DNA of 8,643 nucleotides, taken from the NCBI GenBank assembly GCA_948938605.1, contig CARAIG010000080.1, positions 1-8,643 on the forward strand, given 5' to 3'. Position numbers and translations under genes: made by a program. Shown one piece after another: positions 1 through 6,555 of this stretch; position 1 is the first letter of the stretch; every line of letters begins with the position of its first letter. Source of the stretch: an uncultured Eubacteriales bacterium. GTDB taxonomy: Bacteria > Bacillota > Clostridia > Christensenellales > CAG-314. The notes beneath the pieces are model-generated. The model had not been told where the DNA came from, did no database searches, and worked only from the letters and a program-made list of their open reading frames with translations.

Positions 1-1
1 C

Positions 2-124
2 CCCCCGATTATGCTAAACTGTCCTTATAAAGCAACAATTTGCCAAAGTACCGCAGAAACCGTACTTGACGCAGGTAAACGGGACGATCGTAAAAAAGCA
101 CAATCACCGTTGCGGAATTTTTAA
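2..124 (+). CDS. Possible 3' end of a gene cut by the window edge (hypothetical)
   Basis: The frame beginning at base 2 is open from the window edge for 40 codons and stops at TAA (122-124), while the other two forward frames stop within the first 30 bases. The predicted tail contains CPYKATIC, then a charged stretch AGKRDDRKK, and ends in SPLRNF. I recognise no family. Forty open codons can occur by chance, so this is only a possible C-terminus. Its stop lies about 70 bases upstream of the next start codon, with no obvious terminator between, so a real gene here could be co-transcribed with the zinc-ribbon membrane protein. Sequence left of the window would settle it. Confidence 0.33.
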   Translation, partial: PPIMLNCPYKATICQSTAETVLDAGKRDDRKKAQSPLRNF

Positions 125-132
125 ACGCGATG

Positions 133-159
133 TTGATAACCTAACTTACTAGATATTAT
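133..159 (+). promoter_or_regulatory. Weak candidate promoter for the zinc-ribbon membrane protein
   Basis: TTGATA (133-138) and TATTAT (154-159) are separated by only 15 bases, shorter than the usual 16-18. It is the best match I see in front of the gene, but read-through from the left is equally possible. Confidence 0.25.
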
Positions 160-195
160 TTTGTATTGCATTAAATGTACAAAGGGGGATAGAAA

Positions 196-1695
196 ATGGA
201 ATGTAAATTTTGCAAAACGGAAAACGTAGACGAATCGGTTTTTTGCAAAAAATGCGGCAAACGTTTGGACGGCAAGAAAGTTTGCCCCGCTTGCAGAAAA
301 TTAGTGGATGACGACGCTGTATTTTGCAATCATTGCGGAAAGCGACTGGACGGAAAAACTATCTGCACAGCGTGCGGTAACGCTTACGAAGGCAGCTTTT
401 GTCCTAAGTGCGGACATCAAGAACGCACCGCTAAAACACGCGCGACGGCGCAAAACGGCGAAATAACCGTACCGAACAGCGGCGTGTGGAAAAACATACT
501 AGGCACTATCGGCACATCGTTTGCTTTGTTTGGAGTTGTTGTATCGTTAATATTTGTTTTCCTTATCGGTTTTGGCGCCTCTGTCAGCGGCAGCGTAGAC
601 TCTACTGAAATAGGCAATTTGGGAATTAACGCTAGCGAAAGCACTATGCTTTACACTTATTTCGGCAAAGTATACGAAAATATCCGCTTAGCGCTTGACG
701 AATTAAACTCTATGGCAGGGCAAGGAACATTTTACAGCTTTGTTCCGTCGGCAATGATAATTACTGCTGTTATAGGTACTGTGGTATCTGCCGGTGTGCT
801 GGTTGCAGTAACCGTTTTGTCCATACTGTCAATAATTAAACTTTCGCGCAAATTGGTGGGAAAGGAAGTTAAAAATGCCGAGCAATTTGCCGTTACCACC
901 TACGTTATTTATGCTTTGGGCGCTTCGCTGCTGCTTGCGCTGAACTACGTATCGGCTAAAATTAATTCATCGTCAAGTGCAAATGCTTCGGCAAATATGA
1001 ATGCGTTGATAGGAGTTGGTTTTTCCGAAGCGACGATTGCGGGTTTGACATTAGGCGCAATAGGAATAGGCGTTTGCGTTGCCTGCAAAATTGCCTGTAT
1101 GGGTACGCAACTTAAAGACGCGCGTACGCTTGTCAACGTTATTTTAACCGTTGCAGCCATAGCGCTTGTTGCAGTAATTGCAGGACTTATTTCGCAATCG
1201 GTATACTCGTTGCAATATTTCGCAAAAGAACAATATTACTCGGAATCGGTAAATCTTACTTTATCCACCGGCGCTTGGTTACAGATTTGGGCGCAAAGTT
1301 TAGGTCAATCGGACGAGGCTTGGGATACTGAATTTTTCCTTATTATAATTGTATTGGCGGCACAAATTGCTCTTGTTGCCGTTTCGATAGTTGCAATACT
1401 TATGAAATTAAAAGCGTTGGTAAAAGGCGGCAAATCGTCCCAGTTGGGAGTAAGCATACCGCTTGCGGTTATATCCGTTGTGTTGCTTGTTATATCCGTC
1501 GTTGCAGCCAAAGAACCTGCCGCACTGTTAGCGCAATCGGATCAAAGCCTGAAATTGACGTTTACTTCCGCTATTGTAGCCGTTGTGTTTGCAATGCTTA
1601 ACCTTGGCGTATCCATAGCAAAAACAGTGTTGTTAAAAACCAACGCTAAACCGCAAGTGCAAATAACCGAACCTACTGCTACCGTTACGGAATAA
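196..1695 (+). CDS. Multi-pass membrane protein with three N-terminal zinc ribbons
   Basis: The 499-residue product begins with three CxxC...CxxC zinc-ribbon units: C3/C6 with C17/C20, C30/C33 with C44/C47, and C57/C60 with C69/C72. The first two resemble DZANK/zinc-ribbon modules and share the tail GKRLDGK, suggesting duplication. A short polar linker follows (about 75-100). The rest is strongly hydrophobic, with about eight membrane segments near residues 104-127, 185-214, 232-250, 278-302, 313-335, 379-403, 419-437 and 455-478. The loop at 128-184 is long, polar and Ser/Gly-rich, and the C-terminal tail is hydrophilic. Start choice: AAGGGGG at 182-188 lies 7 bases before ATG. Zinc ribbons fused to polytopic membrane domains are common in Clostridia, usually as uncharacterised proteins; the ribbons are presumably cytosolic and may bind partner proteins. 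The gene stands alone and ends at a strong terminator. The substrate or role cannot be told from sequence. Confidence 0.9.
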   Translation: MECKFCKTENVDESVFCKKCGKRLDGKKVCPACRKLVDDDAVFCNHCGKRLDGKTICTACGNAYEGSFCPKCGHQERTAKTRATAQNGEITVPNSGVWKNILGTIGTSFALFGVVVSLIFVFLIGFGASVSGSVDSTEIGNLGINASESTMLYTYFGKVYENIRLALDELNSMAGQGTFYSFVPSAMIITAVIGTVVSAGVLVAVTVLSILSIIKLSRKLVGKEVKNAEQFAVTTYVIYALGASLLLALNYVSAKINSSSSANASANMNALIGVGFSEATIAGLTLGAIGIGVCVACKIACMGTQLKDARTLVNVILTVAAIALVAVIAGLISQSVYSLQYFAKEQYYSESVNLTLSTGAWLQIWAQSLGQSDEAWDTEFFLIIIVLAAQIALVAVSIVAILMKLKALVKGGKSSQLGVSIPLAVISVVLLVISVVAAKEPAALLAQSDQSLKLTFTSAIVAVVFAMLNLGVSIAKTVLLKTNAKPQVQITEPTATVTE

Positions 1696-1741
1696 CCTAA
1701 GCACACAGTTACTTTACACTAGTTTGTAATAAAAACAAATT

Positions 1742-1778
1742 AAAACTCTATCGGGTTGACGCCCGATAGAGTTTTTTT
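1742..1778 (+). terminator. Intrinsic terminator of the zinc-ribbon membrane protein gene
   Basis: A perfect 14-bp stem (1742-1755 with 1762-1775) encloses the 6-base loop TTGACG, and a run of seven Ts follows. It begins 47 bases after the stop codon. The left side begins AAAA, so some termination from the opposite strand is possible. Confidence 0.93.
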
Positions 1779-1850
1779 GCTATGAAATATATTTTTACTA
1801 ATTTGTATATCTCATTTATTTAGCGGTAAATATTCTGCAAACTATTACCC

Positions 1851-1924
1851 CACAAATTTGTACGCCGCATTTTGTCGAGCGGCGAATAAACATTATCCTA
1901 TTGTTCACAAATTTGTACGCCGCA
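1851..1924. repeat. 19-bp direct repeat: last codons of deoC and a copy just past its stop
   Basis: The same 19 bases, beginning CACAAATTTG on the + strand, occur at 1851-1869 and 1906-1924, 55 bases apart start to start. The right copy encodes the last residues of deoC (CGVQIC); the left copy lies in the untranslated region beyond the deoC stop. On the minus strand both are followed within a few bases by AATAG. Confidence 0.85.
1863..1884 (-). terminator. Weak hairpin downstream of deoC
   Basis: CGCCGC (1863-1868) pairs with GCGGCG (1879-1884) around a 10-base loop, 13 bases past the deoC stop on the minus strand. The following minus-strand bases are TACAAATTTG, not a true U-tract, so termination here would be poor. 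It is the only terminator-like structure I see after deoC. Confidence 0.3.
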
Positions 1925-2548
1925 ACTTGCGCCTATGCGGTCGGCGCCGTTTTTAACCATTGCCTGCGCTTCGTCGTAATTGTGAACTCCGCCGCTTGCC
2001 TTTACTTTAAGTCCGTGCGGATGAACCATATCAGCCATTAAACTTACCGCTTCGACTGTTGCGCCGCCCTTGGAAAAGCCCGTACTTGTTTTTACAAATT
2101 GCGCACCTGCGTTTACGCACGCTTCGCAAGCCGAACGGATTTGCTTGTCGGTAAGATTGCAAGTTTCCAAAATAACTTTAAGTAAAATATCGCCACACGC
2201 TTTTTTGACGGCGGCAACTTCCTTTTCCACCTTTTTCCACGCATTTGCCTTTGCCCAAGATTGGTTGATTACCATATCTATTTCGGTTGCGCCCAACTTA
2301 ATGGCGTTTTTGGTTTCGAACACTTTTGTTGCCGTTGTGTTGTCGCCCAAAGGGAAACCTACTACCGTACAAACCTTAACCGAACTGTTTGCCAGTTCCT
2401 TTGCGGCAAGTTTGATGTGACAAGGATTAACGCAAACCGAAGCAAAGCCGTATTGTTTGGCTTCGGCGCAAAGTTTTGTAATTTCGCTGTCACGAGCGGG
2501 TTTAAGTAAAGTGTGGTCTATAATTTTTGCAATTTCCTGTTTTGTCAT
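1898..2548 (-). CDS. deoC: Deoxyribose-phosphate aldolase
   Basis: DeoC reversibly splits 2-deoxy-D-ribose 5-phosphate into glyceraldehyde 3-phosphate and acetaldehyde, feeding carbon from deoxynucleosides into central metabolism; it is a cytosolic class I aldolase with a TIM-barrel fold. The 216 residues match the usual short bacterial form (about 210-225). Hallmarks: IDHTLLKP near the start (10-17), GFPLG (64-68), EIDMVIN with D91, the Schiff-base lysine K153 in FVKTSTGF, the second active-site lysine K183 in KVKASGG, and the phosphate-binding end segment RIGASCG. The family more often has RIGTSSG there. Start choice: AGGGGG lies 11 bases upstream of ATG, a slightly long spacing. It is transcribed alone from a recognisable promoter; no other deo genes (deoA, deoB, pdp, cdd) are in the window, so it appears uncoupled from the usual operon. 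Confidence 0.97.
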   Translation of the reverse strand: MTKQEIAKIIDHTLLKPARDSEITKLCAEAKQYGFASVCVNPCHIKLAAKELANSSVKVCTVVGFPLGDNTTATKVFETKNAIKLGATEIDMVINQSWAKANAWKKVEKEVAAVKKACGDILLKVILETCNLTDKQIRSACEACVNAGAQFVKTSTGFSKGGATVEAVSLMADMVHPHGLKVKASGGVHNYDEAQAMVKNGADRIGASCGVQICEQ

Positions 2549-2567
2549 TGTTGTTAAATCCCCCTAA

Positions 2568-2614
2568 AATGTGGTAGTTCGAGCGTGAAACTCTAATATA
2601 TATTGTACCACATT
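2568..2614 (-). promoter_or_regulatory. Inverted-repeat operator candidate at the deoC promoter
   Basis: AATGTGGTA (2568-2576) and TACCACATT (2606-2614) are perfect 9-bp inverted copies, 29 bases apart. One arm overlaps the extended -10 element and spacer of the deoC promoter; the other lies in the 5' leader before the ribosome binding site. Because one arm is upstream of the expected transcript start, this cannot be a leader-RNA hairpin and is better read as paired DNA sites for a repressor. The protein is unknown. Confidence 0.45.
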
Positions 2615-2630
2615 GCCAATGATATTTCAA
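2602..2630 (-). promoter_or_regulatory. deoC promoter with extended -10
   Basis: On the minus strand TTGAAA (2630-2625), a 17-base spacer and TACAAT (2607-2602) form a good vegetative promoter. TGG directly before the -10 makes it an extended -10 (TGnTACAAT). Transcription should begin near 2595, leaving a leader of about 47 bases. Confidence 0.75.
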
Positions 2631-2719
2631 CACTTTAAATAATATTTAATTAATTGCTATAACAACTGCCGAATGCAATTTAAACTGCAAAAATTTAAAA
2701 CGTCAAAACAGGTTTTCAG

Positions 2720-2890
2720 TTATTTACGTTTGCCCAGTTTAATCGTCAGGCTGTCTTCGTCTATTTCAAATTCGTTGCGGCGTTTTGTCCGCTTTGGTCT
2801 TAAAGAAATTACAATTAAGTAAACAATATACCCTATTGCCGCCGCAATCCCTATACTGCAAATTATAATAACCGGCAATACTTTTTCCAT
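2720..2890 (-). CDS. Small single-pass membrane protein, hypothetical (56 aa)
   Basis: The product runs MEKVLPVIIICSIG... to ...SLTIKLGKRK. Residues about 4-30 are a continuous hydrophobic membrane segment. A strongly basic cluster follows (RPKRTKRR, 31-38), placing the C-terminus in the cytosol by the positive-inside rule, and then an acidic patch EFEIDEDS (40-47). Support for a real gene: a near-perfect AGGAGG at 2902-2897 sits 6 bases before ATG, and the hydrophobic/basic/acidic layout looks protein-like. I recognise no family. It is on the same strand as deoC, 171 bases upstream of it, but deoC has its own promoter. It lies head to head with the secreted YhcN/YlaJ-like protein, 247 bases away. 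I see no convincing promoter for it. Confidence 0.75.
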   Translation of the reverse strand: MEKVLPVIIICSIGIAAAIGYIVYLIVISLRPKRTKRRNEFEIDEDSLTIKLGKRK

Positions 2891-3123
2891 ATGTTTCCTC
2901 CTACCGATTAATTACGCAGGCTTACTGTAAACAGTTTTACCTGCCGAGCGACACTACCGTTAAAATTCAGTACATCCGCAACCGAAAAATACTGTATCAC
3001 GTTTTTATTGACGAAAATGCAAAATAAATACGGATGAAGGGAATTTATTGGCGGTTTTGAAATTTTGATTGCTGCTGCGCATAAATTTTGCATTATTGCA
3101 AAAACTAACGGCGGAAATATTAC

Positions 3124-3130
3124 AAGGGGG
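3124..3130 (+). promoter_or_regulatory. Ribosome binding site deciding the start of the secreted protein
   Basis: AAGGGGG lies 7 bases before ATG 3138. The upstream in-frame start at 3069 has no such site and would put 23 non-signal-like residues ahead of a perfect signal peptide. Confidence 0.85.
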
Positions 3131-3137
3131 ATTTTGT

Positions 3138-3557
3138 ATGAAAAAAATACTAGCGGTAATTATGCTAGCTGCACTGCTTGTATGCTGCGCAAGCGTTACG
3201 GCGTTAGCTCAAACAACCGAAGATTACATCGAAGAACTTGCAACTCAACACGAAAAAGTAACCGCAGCCGAATGCGTTATATATAAGCGCGCCTGCGCAA
3301 TTGCAATTAAAACGGAAAAATTTACTACTAAAACGGAATACGATAAATATTTAGACGACCTTATTGTAAAAATTAAAGACGATTGCGAAATAGACTACGT
3401 ATATGTAAGCCGCAGTCCCAAAATGATGAGTAAGTTAATTGAACTGAACAAAATGGACGCAGACGAAAGAAACAAGGCAATCGAAGACCTGATACAAAAA
3501 CAACTTGAAAACGGCAACAACGGACACCATAAGCCCATAATGCCGCGTATGATTTAA
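3138..3557 (+). CDS. Secreted protein resembling the YhcN/YlaJ sporulation family
   Basis: The 139-residue product has a clear Sec signal peptide: MKK, a hydrophobic core over 4-20, and a likely signal peptidase I site after A22-L23-A24. The cysteines at 16-17 do not make a lipobox (V or C precedes them), so it is probably secreted, not a lipoprotein. The mature part is about 115 residues. Its pattern of a strand (ECVIYKRACAIAIK), a charged helix (TEYDKYLDDLIVKIKDD), a strand ending in YVYVSRSP, and a helix (KMMSKLIEL) resembles the YhcN/YlaJ spore lipoproteins, which have a comparable VYVTxDP segment. That match is from memory and remote. Mature cysteines are C46, C53 and C83. The tail ENGNNGHHKPIMPRMI is low-complexity. 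The gene is monocistronic and followed by a terminator. If the family call is right, the host is likely a spore former. Confidence 0.85.
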   Translation: MKKILAVIMLAALLVCCASVTALAQTTEDYIEELATQHEKVTAAECVIYKRACAIAIKTEKFTTKTEYDKYLDDLIVKIKDDCEIDYVYVSRSPKMMSKLIELNKMDADERNKAIEDLIQKQLENGNNGHHKPIMPRMI

Positions 3558-3585
3558 CAAGTACAATCACAAATTATTTTGTTGC

Positions 3586-3621
3586 AAAAACGCTCTGTTT
3601 GCTTAAAACAGAGCGTTTTTT
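3586..3621. terminator. Bidirectional terminator between the convergent secreted-protein and peptidase genes
   Basis: AAAAACGCTCTGTTT (3586-3600) pairs perfectly with 3606-3620 around the loop GCTTA, a 15-bp stem. It is followed by Ts on the + strand; read on the minus strand the stem also ends in five Ts. It lies 28 bases after the + gene and about 62 bases after the minus-strand peptidase stop, so it probably serves both. Confidence 0.92.
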
Positions 3622-3682
3622 ATTACGTATATGTTTTTATACACTTTACAAAGCGTAGGCACTCACTGCTCGTAGCAACGGT

Positions 3683-5359
3683 TTACAAATCCAAGATTTT
3701 TTCGACCGAAGCGACAATCAACTTGAAGCTTTCTTCTTCGAACGGGGATTTCAATCCGCAAGCATCCAAAAGTTCCACAAAGGTTTTTGTTCCGCCGTAG
3801 TTTAAAAATTCGATATATTTTTCGAACGTCGCCTTATAGTCTTGCTGACTTAAAGCCAAAAACTGCAAAGCGGTAAATTGCGCAAGGCAGTAATCGATGT
3901 AATAAAACGGGCTTTCGAAAATGTGCGCCTGACGTTGCCAACGGCGACCGTCTTTAATTGCAGGGATGCCTTCGCTGCTTGTCCAAGGCATAAATTGGTG
4001 TTCGATTTTGTTGTAGAAAGCGTTACGTTCGGCAGGCGTCATATCGGGATTGTCGTAGCAGGTTTGTTGGAAGTAATCTACAATAGTACCGTACGGCAAA
4101 AAGCTTACCGCACCGCCGATATGTTTAAACTTGTATTCCGGCGTTTTGTCGCCGAAGAAAAGGTCAATCCAAGGATATGCCAAAAATTCCATTGACATAC
4201 TGTGAACTTCCGCCGTTTCCATTGAAATGTTGGACAAAAAGTCGCTTTCGATAAAGAACGATTTGTAAAACTCCAACGCGTGACCGAATTCGTGCGTTAA
4301 CACGTCGATGTCGTCTGCGGAACCGTTCCAGTTGGACAAAATAAAGGGAAGTTTTAATGCGGGCAAGCCTTCGCAGTAACCGCCGCCCCACTTGCCTTCG
4401 CGGCTCATTACGTCAAAGCATTCGCTTTCGACCATTGTGTCGAACAGTTTGCCCGTTTCTTGGGACATTTCGTTGTACATTTTGGAAGCCATTTTAAACA
4501 AATAATCGGGGTTGCCGACAGGCTTGGGTTCGTCTACCGTAAATACAGCATCGTCATACAGGTATTCCTTGTCTATATTAAGTTCATTGCGGACTTTTTC
4601 GCGGATTTTGCAAGTTAAAGGAACAATGTATTTTAACACGTTTTCGCGGAATTTTGCTATATCTTCCTTGGTGTAGCAATTGCGCTGCATTTGAAGATAC
4701 CCCAAAGGCGAAAAGTTTTTAAATTCCATTTTACGTCCCATTGCAGTGCGGACTTTTACAAGTTTGTCGTAAATTTCGTCCAACTGTCCCTTGTTGTCTT
4801 CGAGCGCTTGTCCAAACTTCATATACGCTTGCTTGCGCATTTCGCGGTCGGCTACGGTAAAATATTTACGGATACCGCTCATGGGCAGTTTTTCGCCGTT
4901 AAAGTCGATTACGATGTTGCTCATAAGTTTGGTATATTCCGTCGTAAGTTTGTTTTGCTCGATTTTTTCCGAAACGATACGCGGATCGTTTGCATCGACT
5001 GCCATTTGTAAATTTACAAACATAACGCGGGGAAAACGTTTTTCCAATTCCTTGCGGAAAGGCGTATTTAAATAGCACTTGGCAATTTCGGCACTTGCAA
5101 CGGAAATTTCCGGACCTACTTCGTCAAGATAATCCTGTTCGGCAGCGTAAAACTCGTCACGCGTATCTTGCGTAAAACGGATAAACGCTATGCGGATATT
5201 TGTACCCAACTGTTCGTCGTATTCCTTGTATTCGTCGTGCACCGAATAAAATTCATTAACGGTTTTAGCATTGTTAAAACGCGTTTTAAACTCCGCCAAC
5301 TTGTTTAGCACTTCGTCCTTATTAGGACGTACGTATTTTATTTGAGAAATTTTAACCAT
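3683..5359 (-). CDS. M3-family metallopeptidase (oligoendopeptidase F-like)
   Basis: A cytosolic zinc oligopeptidase that trims short peptides. The 558-residue length fits the M3 oligoendopeptidase clade (about 560-600). The zinc and catalytic motif is HEFGH at 356-360 (H356, H360 ligands, E357 general base). The third ligand is probably E384, 24 residues later in ETAEVHSMSME. The C-terminal substrate-binding region with several tyrosines is at 479-492 (HIFESPFYYIDY). No signal peptide or membrane segment is seen. Start choice: the open frame extends 30 codons further upstream, but AAGGAGT at 5373-5367, 7 bases before this ATG, and a promoter just upstream (the longer frame would cover it) fix the start here. 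It is transcribed from its own promoter and ends at the shared terminator. The exact PepF ortholog status and peptide-length range are not readable from sequence, so no symbol is given. Confidence 0.95.
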   Translation of the reverse strand: MVKISQIKYVRPNKDEVLNKLAEFKTRFNNAKTVNEFYSVHDEYKEYDEQLGTNIRIAFIRFTQDTRDEFYAAEQDYLDEVGPEISVASAEIAKCYLNTPFRKELEKRFPRVMFVNLQMAVDANDPRIVSEKIEQNKLTTEYTKLMSNIVIDFNGEKLPMSGIRKYFTVADREMRKQAYMKFGQALEDNKGQLDEIYDKLVKVRTAMGRKMEFKNFSPLGYLQMQRNCYTKEDIAKFRENVLKYIVPLTCKIREKVRNELNIDKEYLYDDAVFTVDEPKPVGNPDYLFKMASKMYNEMSQETGKLFDTMVESECFDVMSREGKWGGGYCEGLPALKLPFILSNWNGSADDIDVLTHEFGHALEFYKSFFIESDFLSNISMETAEVHSMSMEFLAYPWIDLFFGDKTPEYKFKHIGGAVSFLPYGTIVDYFQQTCYDNPDMTPAERNAFYNKIEHQFMPWTSSEGIPAIKDGRRWQRQAHIFESPFYYIDYCLAQFTALQFLALSQQDYKATFEKYIEFLNYGGTKTFVELLDACGLKSPFEEESFKLIVASVEKILDL

Positions 5360-5389
5360 AATCTTTACTCCTTGATTATTGATATGTCG

Positions 5390-5418
5390 ATTATATAACT
5401 TTTTTACTAAATTTGCAA
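5390..5418 (-). promoter_or_regulatory. Promoter of the M3 peptidase gene
   Basis: TTGCAA (5418-5413), a 17-base spacer and a consensus TATAAT (5395-5390) on the minus strand, with AT-rich surroundings. Transcription should start near 5383, giving a leader of about 24 bases that contains the AAGGAGT ribosome binding site. Confidence 0.82.
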
Positions 5419-5485
5419 CCGATTGGAATTGTTGGACACAGAGTACCAAACCGAATAACGGCTATTGTTGCAAATTAACTGCGCA

Positions 5486-6475
5486 TTATGTATTGCCGTT
5501 TGCTTTTAATACTTTATTTACAAAGTTTTGCACCGTTAAGTAATAAGCATCGTTGTCCGTCATAAAGCTGCACGCGTGACGGGCGTTATCCACCAAGTGC
5601 AGTTCGGATAACGGATTGCGGCACACGTTGTACATATCCACGCTGTGATGCGGCAATATGTAATCGTCCGCCTTGCCGTGAATAAAACAAATAGGCACGT
5701 CGCTTGTTTTTACGTCGTCGATGGGATTGCATTTAGAGTAATTATACCCGTACTGCATTTTTGCAATACTTCCTGTCATTTCCACAATGGGGAAAGAAGG
5801 CAATTTAGTAAGTTTGGTAAACAACTCCTTGTAGTAGCCCAAAGTGTTGCTGAACGGACAGTCCGCAACAACCAAATCGACGTCGCTGCGTACGCCCAGT
5901 TCGGTTAAAACCGTAACCGCCCCCATACTTTCGCCGTGCAATGCCAAAATACAATTTTGCCCGAAAGTTTGTCGTGTAAAGTCAATCACCTTAGACAGGT
6001 CGTGACGTTCGTAATAACCCAATGTGCAGTATTTACCGTCGCTTTCGCCGAAATAACAGTGGTCGTAAATTACTATGTTGAAACCGAGTTTGTAAAAGAC
6101 GGTTGCATACTTGATTGAATTGATACGGTTAACGGTATGCCCGTGACAGATTACAACAACTTTTTTCCTTTCGCCGCTGTCGTCAGGGTTGAAAATAATT
6201 TCACCGCGCAGTTTGCCTTGCCTGCCGTCCAGTTCGAAAGACTGTTTATTCCACACTTTGTCATACAAGTCTATATCGATATGTTCCGTTTCGATTTGCT
6301 TTTTGCGCATTTCGTCAATAGTATGCGCAACGGGTTTTGTTGCGGTTTTTAACGTGCGGAAAGCAATTACTGCGCACAACGCCAACCAAATTGCAACAAT
6401 TCCCAACACTGCGCCGATTACAATTAAAGTAATAACATACGGCGCAAAAGGCGCAAACATCAATAAACCAAACAT
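5486..6475 (-). CDS. Membrane-anchored alpha/beta hydrolase (YqkD-like)
   Basis: The 329 residues begin with a hydrophobic anchor (about 12-40) followed by basic residues (R40, K43, K47), which by the positive-inside rule leaves the catalytic domain in the cytosol. The hydrolase domain spans about 100-325. The oxyanion region is HGHT (111-114), followed by YDHCYFGESDG (137-147), a typical strand-4 region. The nucleophile elbow is GESMG with S183, the acid is D270 in HGKADD, and the histidine is H300 in NARHACS. The order and spacing resemble the Bacillus YqkD/Bem46-like serine hydrolases; the substrate is unknown (an ester, lipid or acyl peptide is possible). Start choice: AAGGAGA at 6487-6481 lies 5 bases before ATG. 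The SDR gene ends 80 bases upstream on the same strand with no clear terminator between, so the two may be co-transcribed. The peptidase downstream has its own promoter. Confidence 0.93.
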   Translation of the reverse strand: MFGLLMFAPFAPYVITLIVIGAVLGIVAIWLALCAVIAFRTLKTATKPVAHTIDEMRKKQIETEHIDIDLYDKVWNKQSFELDGRQGKLRGEIIFNPDDSGERKKVVVICHGHTVNRINSIKYATVFYKLGFNIVIYDHCYFGESDGKYCTLGYYERHDLSKVIDFTRQTFGQNCILALHGESMGAVTVLTELGVRSDVDLVVADCPFSNTLGYYKELFTKLTKLPSFPIVEMTGSIAKMQYGYNYSKCNPIDDVKTSDVPICFIHGKADDYILPHHSVDMYNVCRNPLSELHLVDNARHACSFMTDNDAYYLTVQNFVNKVLKANGNT

Positions 6476-6490
6476 CGTTTTCTCCTTAGT

Positions 6491-6496
6491 ATTATA
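6491..6496 (-). promoter_or_regulatory. Isolated TATAAT just upstream of the hydrolase gene
   Basis: A consensus TATAAT stands 15 bases before the hydrolase ATG on the minus strand, but there is no good -35 at 16-18 bases. A start 7 bases downstream would fall inside the ribosome binding site. It may be fortuitous; co-transcription from the SDR promoter is the alternative. Confidence 0.25.
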
Positions 6497-6555
6497 TTAC
6501 AATCATTTTTACGCAATTAGTAGAGTAATGCCGCTTTAATCAAAGCTAAACCGTT

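Noticed and set aside
1851..1924. The direct repeat as attachment sites of an integrated element
   Set aside because: Only 55 bases separate the copies, so nothing can be integrated between them.
2908..3093. 61-codon minus-strand open frame between the two small genes
   Set aside because: No ribosome site, no protein-like pattern, and it lies in the divergent regulatory interval.
3069..3137. Longer N-terminus for the secreted protein
   Set aside because: ATG 3138 has AAGGGGG at the right distance and begins a textbook signal peptide.
5360..5449. 30 extra N-terminal codons for the M3 peptidase
   Set aside because: They would overlap the TTGCAA-17-TATAAT promoter, and the ATG at 5359 has a strong ribosome site.
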